From Rathayibacter sp. VKM Ac-2857 (GTDB lineage: Bacteria > Actinomycetota > Actinomycetes > Actinomycetales > Microbacteriaceae), in contig NZ_JABMLE010000004.1 of NCBI RefSeq assembly GCF_013205025.1, forward strand, positions 432,946 to 496,945: 64,000 nucleotides of DNA, written 5' to 3'. Positions within the stretch are counted from its first letter, which is position 1, and each line of letters opens with the position of its first letter. The notes beneath the pieces were generated by a model. That model had not been told where the DNA came from, did not search any database, and saw only the letters and a list, made by a program, of their open reading frames with translations. Below are positions 26,073 through 34,929 of the stretch, in pieces. A program made the position numbers and the translations under genes.

Positions 26073-26444
26073 ATGACCACCTTCGCCCCCGAGATCCTTC
26101 GCGCGATCCAGTCGAACCAGGACCTCTACGTCTCGCCGTATCGCGCCGACGGCACCACCTACGGCACCCCGACCCAGACGTGGGCGCTGATCGTCGACGG
26201 CGAGGTCTACGTCCGCGCCGCCAACGGCCGCGAGTCGCGCTGGTACCAGGCCGCGATCACGCAGGGAGCCGGCCGGATCCGCGTGAGCGGCACCTTCTAC
26301 CCGGTCGCTTTCGAGGCTGCCGAGGACGCCCCGGACGACGCGATCGATGCCGCCTACGAGGCGAAGTACCCGGGCAGCTCCGCGGTACCGATCATGCAGG
26401 CCGACGGCACGAAGGCCGCGACCGTCCGAATCTCACCCCGGTGA
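26073..26444 (+). CDS. DUF2255-family protein
   Basis: 123 aa. ATG at 26073 chosen because AAAGGA precedes it by 7 bp; the ATG at 26058 overlaps that site. The conserved features WALIVDGEVYVRAANGRESR and WYQAAITQGAGRIRVSGTFY match DUF2255, a split-barrel-like family whose role is unknown, often beside redox enzymes. Its stop overlaps the MFS start (GTGA), so the two form an operon, starting 62 bp after the regulator gene. Confidence 0.8.
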   Translation: MTTFAPEILRAIQSNQDLYVSPYRADGTTYGTPTQTWALIVDGEVYVRAANGRESRWYQAAITQGAGRIRVSGTFYPVAFEAAEDAPDDAIDAAYEAKYPGSSAVPIMQADGTKAATVRISPR

Positions 26445-27670
26445 CCGGCGAGCAGCAGTCCACGCGGGCCGATACCTCGACGAGCAGGAGCCCACACCCC
26501 TTCCCGTGGTTCCGGATCCTCGTCCTCGGTTTCGCCTGGTTCCTCGCCGTGGCCATCGAGCTCGGGCCGGCGGGCCTGCTCAATGCCATCGCCGATGATC
26601 TCGGCGTGAGTGTCGCCGCAGCCGGAACACTCACGACGTTCTACGCACTGGGCAACGCGCTGCTCGTTCTCCCCCTCACCGCTCTCGCTCTGCGCTTCGG
26701 GCGACGCCCCGTCCTGATGATCGTGATGATCGCGCTGACTCTCAGCACGGCGGCGGTCGCCCTCGCGCCGAACCTCGTCCTCGCGGACGCCGGCCGCTTC
26801 GTCGGAGGCGCGTCCTACGCCCTGATCTGCACCCTGTTCCCGGCGGTCGTCATCCGCATCGCCGGGCCGGGCAACGCCGGAAAGGCGATCACGGTCGCCT
26901 TCACCGCGACAAGCCTCGGCATAGCGTTCGGCGCACCGCTCACCTCCCTCATCGGCGCCTCGACGGGGTGGCGACCGGCGTTCCTCGGCGCGGCAGCGCT
27001 CGTCGCGATCGCGGGCGCGCTGATGTGGTTCGTCATCCCCCGAGTCCGCGAGCACACCGAGGAAACCCTCGGGCTGGTTCGCACCGCGCGCCTGCCGGGG
27101 GTGCTGCGCGTCGCGGTCGGTTGGGCGCTCGTCATGCTCGCTCACTTCGTCGTGCTCACCTACATCGACGTCTACCTCGAGGATCTCGGTGCGCCACGCA
27201 TCATCACGAGCATCGCCTTATCCATGAGCGGCGTCGGAGGCATCCTCGGAACACTGCTCATCGGACGGATCTCGAGCCGCTCGTTCTGGAGAGCGCTGCT
27301 CGTGGCCCCGCTGACCGTCGCGCTCGGACTCGTGGTGCTCCTGCTCGGAGGCGACGTGATCGGCGTGGTCCTCGTCGGCGTCCTCCTCTGGGGCAGCGGA
27401 GTCGCGGCTGTGGTCGTGGTTTACCAGCAGGGTCTGCTGCTCACCGGCGCTCGAGCTCCCGAGACCGCGACGAGCATCGGGGTGCTGCTGACGCAGGTGG
27501 GCTTCGCCGTCGGCGCGAGCGTCGGCGGACTCACCATCGAGACCATCGGCATCCGCGCCGTCCCGATCGTCGCCCTCGTCTTCGTGGCGGCGTCGACCGC
27601 GATCGCCTGGACCCTCAAGCCCACCATTGAGCGCGCACAGCACGAGGAGCTGCAGCAGCGCGACGCGTAG
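26441..27670 (+). CDS. MFS transporter, DHA1-like efflux type
   Basis: 409 aa, twelve predicted helices. The loop 2-3 signature is ALRFGRRPVLMIVMIALTLS (G-x3-D/R-R-x-G-R-R type), and the N-terminal half has AIELGPAGLLNAIADDLGVS typical of sugar/drug efflux AraJ-like members. GTG start overlaps the DUF2255 stop. It may export the compound that the surrounding SDR/regulator modules respond to; this is inference. Confidence 0.85.
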   Translation: MTGEQQSTRADTSTSRSPHPFPWFRILVLGFAWFLAVAIELGPAGLLNAIADDLGVSVAAAGTLTTFYALGNALLVLPLTALALRFGRRPVLMIVMIALTLSTAAVALAPNLVLADAGRFVGGASYALICTLFPAVVIRIAGPGNAGKAITVAFTATSLGIAFGAPLTSLIGASTGWRPAFLGAAALVAIAGALMWFVIPRVREHTEETLGLVRTARLPGVLRVAVGWALVMLAHFVVLTYIDVYLEDLGAPRIITSIALSMSGVGGILGTLLIGRISSRSFWRALLVAPLTVALGLVVLLLGGDVIGVVLVGVLLWGSGVAAVVVVYQQGLLLTGARAPETATSIGVLLTQVGFAVGASVGGLTIETIGIRAVPIVALVFVAASTAIAWTLKPTIERAQHEELQQRDA

Positions 27671-27677
27671 CGACGGC

Positions 27678-28550
27678 TCAGGCCGAGAGGCTCGGCGCGG
27701 TCGACGTCGCGGCACTGGCGAGCAGGCGAAGCGCGTCATCGGAAGAGGTCCCCGGCTCCGCGGTCCACCCCAGGAACAGCAGACCCGGATCCTCCGAGAG
27801 CTGCAGGGCCTCGAACGAAAGATCGAGATCGCCGACGGCCGGGTGGTGGAACCTCTTCGATCCCGTCCGATGCTCCTTCACATCGTGTGCCGCCCACAGA
27901 GCGCGGAACACGTCACTACCGGCCGCGAGCTCATCCAGGAGAGCGGCGAGTGCCCGGTCGCGCGGGGATCGTCCCGACTCCGCGCGGAGCAGGGAGACGA
28001 GCTGCTCGGCCGACTCGTCCCAGTCGCGGTAGAAGACGCGCGAGCGCTCCTCCAAGAACAGGAAGTGCGCGAAGTTCACCGGCCCGGCGGCCTGTCCGTA
28101 CATCTCCGAGAACAAGGCACGACCGAGGGAGTTGATCGCCAGCACGTCCATCCGCCCGTTCTGCACGAGGGCGGGGACCCCTGTCATGGCGTCCAGGAGC
28201 CGCCGCACTCCGACGCCGACCTCGCGGGCGCGAGGGACGGACGTTCGCCGTCCCGGGTGTGCGCCCTCGGTCGCGGCGCGCACGAGGGCGAGCAGGTGGG
28301 CGTGCTCGGCAGCGTCGAGCCGGAGCGCGCGAGAGATCCCGGTGAGGATGTCGGGGGAGAGTCCGATCGCGTTCCCGCGTTCGAAGCGCACGTAGTACTC
28401 GACGCTCATCCCCGCGAGCAGGGCGACTTCTTCGCGGCGCAGCCCCGGCACGCGCCGACGGCCGCCGTAGTCCGGCAGTCCCGCCTCGGCGGGAGTCAAC
28501 CGCGCCCGCCTCGTCGTGAGGAACTCGCGGATCTCGGCTGCCGTCTCCAT
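27678..28550 (-). CDS. XRE/MmyB-like transcriptional regulator (module 2)
   Basis: 290 aa, clear paralogue of the proteins at 25111 and 30655: EIREFLTTRRARLTPAEAGL, then LRREEVALLAGMSVEYYVRF, and C-terminal FHHPAVGDLDLSFEALQL. The XRE HTH occupies about residues 10-85 and the MmyB-like domain the rest. Its stop is only 8 bp from the stop of the convergent MFS gene. Divergent from the SDR gene at 28710 with motif copy 2 between them. Confidence 0.88.
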   Translation of the reverse strand: METAAEIREFLTTRRARLTPAEAGLPDYGGRRRVPGLRREEVALLAGMSVEYYVRFERGNAIGLSPDILTGISRALRLDAAEHAHLLALVRAATEGAHPGRRTSVPRAREVGVGVRRLLDAMTGVPALVQNGRMDVLAINSLGRALFSEMYGQAAGPVNFAHFLFLEERSRVFYRDWDESAEQLVSLLRAESGRSPRDRALAALLDELAAGSDVFRALWAAHDVKEHRTGSKRFHHPAVGDLDLSFEALQLSEDPGLLFLGWTAEPGTSSDDALRLLASAATSTAPSLSA

Positions 28551-28578
28551 CCTCCGACGGTACGACAGCGGCTGCTAC

Positions 28579-28603
28579 CCAGGGGGGTCCTCCTGTTAAC
28601 CGT
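28579..28603 (+). promoter_or_regulatory. 25-bp shared motif, copy 2
   Basis: CCAGGGGGGTCCTCC-TGTTAACCGT. It is the most diverged of the three copies but keeps the G-run, the CC centre and TTAACC at identical spacing, and points toward the SDR gene at 28710. Confidence 0.7.
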
Positions 28604-28709
28604 CTCGAGCGGGTCTGTCTGCCCGGGCGTCCGCGCCGTTGACTGACCTCTGCACGACGAACCGGATCTCCTCCGGATCCGGTCTCCCCTGACAGAAGGA
28701 CATCAGACC

Positions 28710-29552
28710 ATGGCAGACACGAACGTGTGGTTCATCACCGGCGCAGGCCGCGGGATGGGCGTCGACATCGCCCGGGCCGCCCTCGCCGCCGGACACCAGG
28801 TCGTCGCGACGGGTCGTGACGCCGACCGCGTCCGCTCCGCGATCGGCGACCACGAGAACCTCCTCGCCGTCTCCCTCGACATCACCGACCCCGCCGCCGC
28901 CGAGAGCGCCGTCGCCACCGCGCTCGGCCGATTCGGCCGCATCGACGTGCTCGTGAACAACGCGGGCAACTTCTACGCCGGCTACTTCGAGACCCTCAGC
29001 GACGCGCAGATGCGCGCGCAGTTCGAGACGAACTTCTTCGGCGCCCTCACCGTCACCCGGACGGTGCTGCCCCACCTGCGAGCGCAGCGCTCCGGGCAGA
29101 TCATCACGATCACCTCCACTGCCGGCTTCGTCGGCGGCGAGTTCACCTCGGCCTACGCCGCGTCGAAGTTCGCCCTCGAAGGCTGGATGGAGTCCCTGCA
29201 GCCCGAGGTCGCGCACTTCGGCATCTCCGCGATGGCCGTCGAGCCGGGCTTCTTCCGCACCGAGCTGCTCGTCGAAGGCTCCTCGACCATCCACCCCGAG
29301 ATCGCGATCGACGACTACGCCGAGTGGACCGAGCAGACCCTCGCCGTCTTCGCCGGAATGAACGGGACGCAGCCCGGCGACCCGGCCAAGCTCGCCCGCG
29401 CGCTCGTCACCCTCTCCGACTCCGACGAGCTGCCCGCTCGCTTCATCGCCGGCGGCGACGCCGCGGCCGCGATCGAGCAGAAGCAGGCCGCCGTCCAGCA
29501 GCAGATCGACGCGCACCGCGCACTCTCCGAGTCGCTCGCGCACGACGCCTGA
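28710..29552 (+). CDS. Short-chain dehydrogenase/reductase (module 2)
   Basis: 280 aa classical SDR beginning MADTNVWFITGAGRGMGVDI. NNAG is at about 87, active-site Ser in TITSTAGFVGG, and Tyr-x3-Lys in SAYAASKFALEGWMESL. The C-terminal extension with EQTLAVFAGMNGTQPGDPAK is shared with the SDR at 31697, so these two are close paralogues, while the module 1 SDR is more distant. A GAAGGA ribosome site precedes the ATG. Followed 48 bp later by an F420-reductase-like gene. Confidence 0.9.
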   Translation: MADTNVWFITGAGRGMGVDIARAALAAGHQVVATGRDADRVRSAIGDHENLLAVSLDITDPAAAESAVATALGRFGRIDVLVNNAGNFYAGYFETLSDAQMRAQFETNFFGALTVTRTVLPHLRAQRSGQIITITSTAGFVGGEFTSAYAASKFALEGWMESLQPEVAHFGISAMAVEPGFFRTELLVEGSSTIHPEIAIDDYAEWTEQTLAVFAGMNGTQPGDPAKLARALVTLSDSDELPARFIAGGDAAAAIEQKQAAVQQQIDAHRALSESLAHDA

Positions 29553-29600
29553 CCCCCACCCCTCAGCCCTCCTGATCAGCACTACTGAAAGGCACCTCTC

Positions 29601-30350
29601 ATGACTGCACCCCTCGGCATCATCGGTTCAGGAGCGATCGGCAGCACGCTCGCGCGTCTCGCCCTCGCAGCCGGACAGGACGTCCTCCTCGCCAACTCCC
29701 GCGGCCCCGAATCGCTGACCGAGCTCATCGAGCAGCTCGGCCCCCGCGCCCGCGCGGCGACCGTGACCGAGGTCGCGGAGACGGCCGACGTCGTCATCAC
29801 CGCGATCCCCCTCATCGCCCACATCGACCTCCCCGTCGAAGCCCTCGCCGGCAAGCTCGTCCTCGACACGACGAACTACTACCCCCAGCGCGACGGGCAG
29901 ATCGCCGTCCTCGACAGCAACGAGTCGACCGCCAGCGAACTCGTCCAGGCCCACCTGTCGGAGTCGTTCGTGGTGAAGGCGTTCAACAACATCACCTTCG
30001 CCAGCCTCGGCAACGGCGCACGACCTGCCGGCGACCCCGAGCGCAACACGCTCCCGATCGCGGGCGAGGACGCCGCCGCCAAGGCGCGCGCCGCCGCGGT
30101 GCTCGACACCCTCGGCTACGACGCACTCGACTACGGCGGACTCGCCGGCAGCTGGCGCAGCGAACCCGGCACCCCGATCTACTGCGACCCGTACATGCCC
30201 GCCTGGCCCACCGGGAAGCTCCCGTTCGACGAGCTCCTCGCCTGGCTGCTCGCCGCCCCCGTCATCACGATGCCGAAAGAGCGAGCCGAGGGTCTGCTAG
30301 CCAGCGCCGAGCGTGGCGCCGCCGGCGGCTACTTCCCCGAGACCGCCTGA
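29601..30350 (+). CDS. NADPH-dependent F420-reductase-like NAD(P)-binding protein
   Basis: 249 aa. Rossmann motif LGIIGSGAIGSTLARLALAA at residues 5-24, followed by NSRGPES, typical of the NADP-binding loop of F420-dependent NADP oxidoreductase relatives (prokaryotic YadX/NpdG-like group). The middle part (VVKAFNNITFASLGNGARPA) is the usual KAFN motif. It follows the SDR gene by 48 bp with an AAAGGCAC ribosome site and is probably cotranscribed. Substrate unknown; many such proteins do not use F420. Confidence 0.82.
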   Translation: MTAPLGIIGSGAIGSTLARLALAAGQDVLLANSRGPESLTELIEQLGPRARAATVTEVAETADVVITAIPLIAHIDLPVEALAGKLVLDTTNYYPQRDGQIAVLDSNESTASELVQAHLSESFVVKAFNNITFASLGNGARPAGDPERNTLPIAGEDAAAKARAAAVLDTLGYDALDYGGLAGSWRSEPGTPIYCDPYMPAWPTGKLPFDELLAWLLAAPVITMPKERAEGLLASAERGAAGGYFPETA

Positions 30351-30451
30351 TCACCACCGGCGCCGCCGTCACGTCGTGACGACGATCGGCAGGTTCCCGT
30401 CAGGAGCACCCGACCCGCACGGGCCCTTCTGAGTGGGACGTTCTGGCGTCC

Positions 30452-30649
30452 TCAGTCGCGCGCGGCTGCGAACAGGTCCGGCCATCCCTCACGCAGATAC
30501 GCGAGGAACGGAGCCCAGCCCCCGACGGCTGCGAGCCGCTCCGGAGAGTACGGGGGTGGTGACGGCGTCCAGCAGGCCACCACCTGGGCAATGTCCTCGA
30601 GCGTGAGCAAGTCCCGGCCGGCGAGGTCATGGACCTCAGCGTCGATGCG
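30452..30649 (-). pseudogene. Possible gene remnant without a start codon
   Basis: The minus strand reads an amino-acid sequence with normal composition, TLEDIAQVVACWTPSPPPYS followed by PERLAAVGGWAPFLAYLREG and a stop TGA at 30452-30454. Going upstream, the frame stays open into the 3' end of the regulator gene at 30655 but meets no ATG, GTG or TTG. It looks like the C-terminal piece of a gene whose 5' end was lost when the module was inserted. No family recognised. Confidence 0.35.
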
Positions 30650-30654
30650 GCGCG

Positions 30655-31545
30655 TCAGAGCGCCGCTGAGGTCGCGGTGGAGCCCGACTCGACGGAGTCG
30701 CTCGCCCAGCTCGCGAGCAGACCGAGCCCGTCGTGGGCGCGGGTGCCGGGGGCGGCGGAGAACACGAGCATCTGCAGGCCGGGCTCCGACGCGAGGTCCA
30801 TCGACTCGAACGACAGATCGAGATCGCCGACGACCGGATGATGAATGCTCTTCACGCCGGTGCGGTGCTCCCGAACGTCGTGAGAGGACCAGAGAGTGCG
30901 GAAGCGGTCGCTGCGAGTGGACAGCTCGCCGATCAGGTCGGACAGATTCTTGTCCGAGGGACTGCGCCCGGCTTCGCGACGCAGCAAAGCCACCGTCTGG
31001 CGGGAGGTCGCCGCCCAGTCGCGGTAGAAGGCGGGAGCGCGCGGGTCGAGGAACGCGAAGCGCGCGGCGTTCATCGGCAGCGGCTGATCGACGAACATCT
31101 CCGAGAACAGCGCCCGGCCAAGCCGGTTCGTCATCACGCAGTCGAGTCGGCCGTTCTGGACGTACACAGGCACGGTCGACATCGCATCGACCATCTGCTG
31201 CACGGACGCGCGGACACGAGTGGTCCGCGGCACCGGGCGCTTGGGCCGGGGGTGCGCCTCCGCGTTCGCGGATCGCACCAGGTCGAGGAGATGCTCGCGC
31301 TCGGCCTCGTCGAGCTGCAGCGCCCGGCTGATCCCCTCGAGGACCGCTTCGGACACACCGGCGGCATTGCCGCGCTCGAGACGCTTGTAGTACTCGGAGC
31401 TCATCCCCGCGAGCAGCGCGACCTCCTCGCGGCGCAGCCCGGGAACACGTCGACGGCCGCCGAAATCGGGCAGGCCGGCCGCTTCGGGGGAGAGCTTCGC
31501 GCGGCGGGTGGTGAGGAACTCGCGGATGTCGGCGTGGCTGTCCAT
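30655..31545 (-). CDS. XRE/MmyB-like transcriptional regulator (module 3)
   Basis: 296 aa from ATG 31543-31545 (MDSHADIREFLTTRRAKLSP). HTH as in the paralogues (LRREEVALLAGMSSEYYKRL) and MmyB-like domain ending IHHPVVGDLDLSFESMDLAS. The start matches the paralogues at 25111 and 27678; a longer frame exists upstream but crosses the promoter region. Divergent from the SDR gene at 31697 with motif copy 3 in the 151-bp spacer. Confidence 0.88.
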   Translation of the reverse strand: MDSHADIREFLTTRRAKLSPEAAGLPDFGGRRRVPGLRREEVALLAGMSSEYYKRLERGNAAGVSEAVLEGISRALQLDEAEREHLLDLVRSANAEAHPRPKRPVPRTTRVRASVQQMVDAMSTVPVYVQNGRLDCVMTNRLGRALFSEMFVDQPLPMNAARFAFLDPRAPAFYRDWAATSRQTVALLRREAGRSPSDKNLSDLIGELSTRSDRFRTLWSSHDVREHRTGVKSIHHPVVGDLDLSFESMDLASEPGLQMLVFSAAPGTRAHDGLGLLASWASDSVESGSTATSAAL

Positions 31546-31574
31546 GCGCTCGACGCTACGCGCTGCTCGTCTCG

Positions 31575-31599
31575 CCAGAGGGGCCCTCCTATTAACCCT
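31575..31599 (+). promoter_or_regulatory. 25-bp shared motif, copy 3
   Basis: CCAGAGGGGCCCTCC-TATTAACCCT, differing from copy 1 (25057) at only a few central bases. It points toward the SDR gene at 31697. Confidence 0.75.
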
Positions 31600-31696
31600 C
31601 GAGACGGGGCCTCCCACCCCACGCGGGACGAGCGAAGACTGGAGGTACGCGTCGCCGAGACCGGCAGGCGCACCCTCGTTGAAAGGCACTGACCAC

Positions 31697-32533
31697 ATGA
31701 GCACCTCTGTCTGGTTCATCACCGGAGCCGCCCGCGGGATGGGCGTCGACCTCGCGAAGGCCGCGCTCGACGCCGGCCACTTCGTCGTCGCGACCGCCCG
31801 TGACGCGGCGAAGGTCACCTCCGCGCTCGGCGAGCACGAGAACCTCCTGCCCCTGTCCCTGGACATCACCGACCCCGCCGCCGCGCAGACCGCCGCCGAT
31901 GCCGCGGTCGAGCGCTTCGGCCGGATCGACGTCCTCGTCAACAACGCCGGCAACTTCTACGCCGGGTTCTTCGAGGAGATCAGCGACGCCCAGATGCGCC
32001 AGCAGATGGAGACCAACTTCTTCGGCCCGCTGAACGTCACCCGCGCGATCCTCCCGGTCATGCGGAAGCAGCGCGCCGGCAAGGTCGTCACCTTCTCCTC
32101 CGCCGCGGGCATCATCGGCCAGGAGTTCTGCGCCGCGTACGCCGCCTCGAAGTTCGCGGTCGAGGGCTGGATGGAATCGCTGCGCTTCGACGTCGCACCG
32201 TTCGGCATCACGACGACCATCGTCGAGCCCGGCTTCTTCCGCACCGAGCTGCTGACCGAGGGCTCTTCGCTCTGGCCGGAGCTCTCGATCCCGGACTACG
32301 CCGAGCGCACCGAGCAGACGATCGCCGCGTGGAAGAGCATGAACGGGCAGCAGGGCGGCGACCCCGCCAAGCTCGGCCGCGCCCTTGTCGAGATCGTCGC
32401 CCTCGACGAACCGCCCCTGCGCTGGATCGCCGGCGCAGACGCCGTCGCCGGCGTCGAGCAGAAAGCCCACGACCTGCTCGCGCAGGCGGACGCTCACCGC
32501 GCGCTGTCCTCCTCGCTGGACTTCGACGCGTAG
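31697..32533 (+). CDS. Short-chain dehydrogenase/reductase (module 3)
   Basis: 278 aa. Starts MSTSVWFITGAARGMGVDLA; NNAG at about 86; Ser in VTFSSAAGIIGQEF; Tyr-x3-Lys in AAYAASKFAVEGWMESL. It aligns with the module 2 SDR over its full length, including TNFF and VEPGFFRTELL. The family usually reduces carbonyls of small substrates or acts on steroids and terpenoids. The ATG at 31697 follows GAAAGGCAC. Confidence 0.9.
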   Translation: MSTSVWFITGAARGMGVDLAKAALDAGHFVVATARDAAKVTSALGEHENLLPLSLDITDPAAAQTAADAAVERFGRIDVLVNNAGNFYAGFFEEISDAQMRQQMETNFFGPLNVTRAILPVMRKQRAGKVVTFSSAAGIIGQEFCAAYAASKFAVEGWMESLRFDVAPFGITTTIVEPGFFRTELLTEGSSLWPELSIPDYAERTEQTIAAWKSMNGQQGGDPAKLGRALVEIVALDEPPLRWIAGADAVAGVEQKAHDLLAQADAHRALSSSLDFDA

Positions 32534-32701
32534 CCACCGATCGTTCGAGAGCCTCGACCGCGACTGTGCGATCGGGGCTCTCGGCGTGCCCGCAGGACAT
32601 CTCGAGCTGCACGACCGATGCCGAGACCGCTTGACGGGTACCGTCAGGGCACCTCACGGGCGGGTCTGGCTCCGATTCCATGACCCGGGTGGACTGTGCA
32701 T

Positions 32702-33241
32702 ATGAGAAAACTCACAGCCATCATCAGCGCCGCCCTGCTCACCGCCACCCTCGCCGCCTGCTCCAGCGGCTCCACTGAAGATCCGGCCGAGTCCGCCTCC
32801 CCGACCGCCACGTCCACGTCGACTCCGACGCAGACCGCCACCGAGACGGCGACGCCGACCGAGACCCCCGCGGCTGTTCCCGCGGGGGAGACCGCCATCA
32901 CGCTCACCTCCGGTGACCAGGTCGTCACCGCGACGCTGAACGACAGCCAGGTCTCGCAGGACCTCATCGCGATGCTCCCGCAGGAGCTGTCCTGGTTCCG
33001 CAACGCCGGCATCGAGTACATCACCGAACTCGACGCGCCCCTGACCGAGACCGGCCCCTACTACACCGACGTCCAGCCCGGCGACATCGTCTACTACAAC
33101 CCGGCCGACAGCTTCACGATCATCTACGAGGAGACCAGCTCGGTCCCAACCCTCACCTACATGGGCGAGATCACCTCGGACCTCTCCGTGTTCCGAAGCC
33201 TCCCCGACGACGTCACCTTCACCGTCGAGCTCGCGCAGTAG
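32702..33241 (+). CDS. Lipoprotein with cyclophilin-like fold domain
   Basis: 179 aa from ATG 32702. Signal peptide with lipobox LAACSS (Cys about residue 20), then a Thr/Pro/Ser linker (SPTATSTSTPTQTATETATP) and a C-terminal domain of about 115 residues. That domain has the features of the bacterial cyclophilin-like fold family: ITLTSGDQVVTATLNDS near its start, TETGPYYTDVQPGDIVYY and PTLTYMGEITSDLSVF. Anchored outside on the membrane; ligand unknown. A strong terminator follows. Confidence 0.78.
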   Translation: MRKLTAIISAALLTATLAACSSGSTEDPAESASPTATSTSTPTQTATETATPTETPAAVPAGETAITLTSGDQVVTATLNDSQVSQDLIAMLPQELSWFRNAGIEYITELDAPLTETGPYYTDVQPGDIVYYNPADSFTIIYEETSSVPTLTYMGEITSDLSVFRSLPDDVTFTVELAQ

Positions 33242-33257
33242 TCACCGATCTGCGTGG

Positions 33258-33279
33258 CGGGGGGCGAACACGCCCCCCG
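33258..33279 (+). terminator. Rho-independent-type hairpin after the lipoprotein gene
   Basis: CGGGGGGCG-aaca-CGCCCCCCG is a perfect 9-bp stem with a 4-nt loop, 16 bp after the stop at 33241. There is no T-run, as usual in high-GC actinobacteria. Confidence 0.7.
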
Positions 33280-33357
33280 TCACTCGAACCTCGAAGAGGA
33301 CCGCACCAGAGTCCTCACCCCCTGCGATACCTCGTCTTCTCGAGAAGAGAGCACTCC

Positions 33358-33714
33358 GTGAGCGACAACGACCTCGCACCGATCACCCTCGCCCTCCACG
33401 CCGCCCGGCACATCGCCGACCGCACCACCCAGATGCACATCGACGCCCTCTGGCAGGCGAAGAGCGACCCCGACGAAGCCCGCTGGATGCTCCACCGTCT
33501 CAGCACCGAGCGCGAGCACGCCCAACGCGCCCTCCTCGACACCCTCGAAAGCGGATGGTGGGATCGCGCCGGCATCCAGGACATCGCCCACACCTACGAA
33601 CAAGGCAGGATCTGGAGCCGAGACGACCCGGAAATCGACCGGCTCGTCAACAACATGCTCTACACGATCCGACGGCGGTTCGAACTCGACGATGATCCTG
33701 TCCTATCGCGATAG
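33358..33714 (+). CDS. Hypothetical protein, 118 aa
   Basis: GTG start at 33358, preceded by GAGAAGAGAG. Soluble, predicted mostly helical (ALHAARHIADRTTQMHIDAL, EARWMLHRLSTEREHAQRAL), with Trp and charged residues and no signal peptide. No family recognised. It stands alone, following the hairpin terminator of the previous gene. Confidence 0.6.
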   Translation: MSDNDLAPITLALHAARHIADRTTQMHIDALWQAKSDPDEARWMLHRLSTEREHAQRALLDTLESGWWDRAGIQDIAHTYEQGRIWSRDDPEIDRLVNNMLYTIRRRFELDDDPVLSR

Positions 33715-34473
33715 CCGATGAGAGGGCGACGCTCTTTCGTCATCGATCCCCACCGCCCGACGCGCTGCGGTACAAGTCGCGTACGCCTATCCCTGGTCCG
33801 CTCAGCGGGGCCCGGAGCGCTCCGAGTCGACTGGAACCCGTAGAAGGGTCCCCGGCATCATGCTCCGGGCCGCGAGCTGCACTCGCGCAACAGTGACGGA
33901 GCACCGCCAGTGGGAGCCGCCGAACGGCCGGATGACCCGTTTCTCTCACCTCTCCGCGGTTTCAACCTCTCTCGCTCCGTCGCCTCGGTACCGATCTCTC
34001 CGGACGCGGGCTCAATCGCCTTGTTTTCGTCCAGAAAGCCCGCCACTGCGGCCTTTGACTCAATTGGTTTCAATTCGCCGGAGAGGCAAAGAGAAATGAA
34101 CAGGAAGACGACAATAACGCCTTCGGGAAGTCCTCGAGGAGTCGGGCCCCTCGCAGGGCTTCAGGGCGGCGTCGCAGCACCACGGAGACGATCGGTCAGG
34201 AGGTCACGAAGAACCAGCTGATGGCGAAGGGCACCAGGATGATCGCGAGGGATCAGGCATCCGGCGCATTTTCGTGTCCCGTCGGCTGAGGGAGCCGGTC
34301 GACGGTGCCTGGCGATGCCTCCCGTTCGCGGCGCTGCGGCGTCACTGCTCCGTGCTGGAGGGCGACACTCGAGCGGCTGCGAGCTTTCGGATGCCAGGAT
34401 CACCGACACCCAGGATCAGAATGCTCTCGACGTCGCCGATCGTCCGGTACAGAGTGGTGAGGCGGTTTTCGGG
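33715..34473. other. Gene-poor stretch with a decayed membrane-protein end
   Basis: 759 bp without an intact gene. From 33960 to 34120 the sequence is locally AT-richer than its surroundings. On the minus strand near 34200-34250 the frame IILVPFAISWFFVTS ends in a stop and looks like the last helix of a lost membrane protein. I see no repeat copy or RNA gene. Confidence 0.4.
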
Positions 34474-34929
34474 TCAGCGATCGAGGGTGATGGTCGCGAG
34501 CTGGAACACGGCGCAGCGCGGGGCGGCCGCTACAAAGTCGTCGGGGCCGGCGTTCTCGCCGGCTTCGAAGATGCGGGCGGCGACTTTTCGTCCCTGGCTG
34601 TGCTGGTGCCAGTAGGCGCGGAGGACGGGGCCGCGCTGCTCCTCGGGGAGCTCGGTGAAAGTCACTCTCTCGCGTCGCCGACCGCGCTGGATCTCGCCCT
34701 CGCCCGCCGCGCGGACGTTCTTCACCCACTCCATCCGCCGCCCCGCGACGACGTATCGGGCGCCCTCGAGGGTGACGATCGAGACGGGAGTGGAACGGGG
34801 TTGTCCACTGACGCGTCCGCGAACGGTGAGGATCCTCGGCGGCCCGGCCGGCACGCCGAGTCGGTTCAAAAGCTTCACCGCCGCGTTGCCGTACTTCAGC
34901 AGGGGCGGGAGGTCCGGTCGGTCGTTCAC
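34474..34929 (-). CDS. Deazaflavin(F420)-dependent nitroreductase-family protein
   Basis: 151 aa. Split beta-barrel family of the Ddn type: the core RILTVRGRVSGQPRSTPVSI then GARYVVAGRRMEWVKNVRAA is the common 'TTGRKSG...W..N' pattern in a variant form. Such enzymes use F420 or bind lipophilic cofactors; many members are uncharacterised. The GTG start overlaps the MarR stop (GTGA at 34926-34929), so both are in one operon and the MarR protein probably controls it. Confidence 0.75.
   Translation of the reverse strand: MNDRPDLPPLLKYGNAAVKLLNRLGVPAGPPRILTVRGRVSGQPRSTPVSIVTLEGARYVVAGRRMEWVKNVRAAGEGEIQRGRRRERVTFTELPEEQRGPVLRAYWHQHSQGRKVAARIFEAGENAGPDDFVAAAPRCAVFQLATITLDR

Noticed and set aside
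33960-34120. AT-richer piece as a possible mobile-element remnant
   Set aside because: No transposase, inverted ends or target duplication found; only described as a gap.
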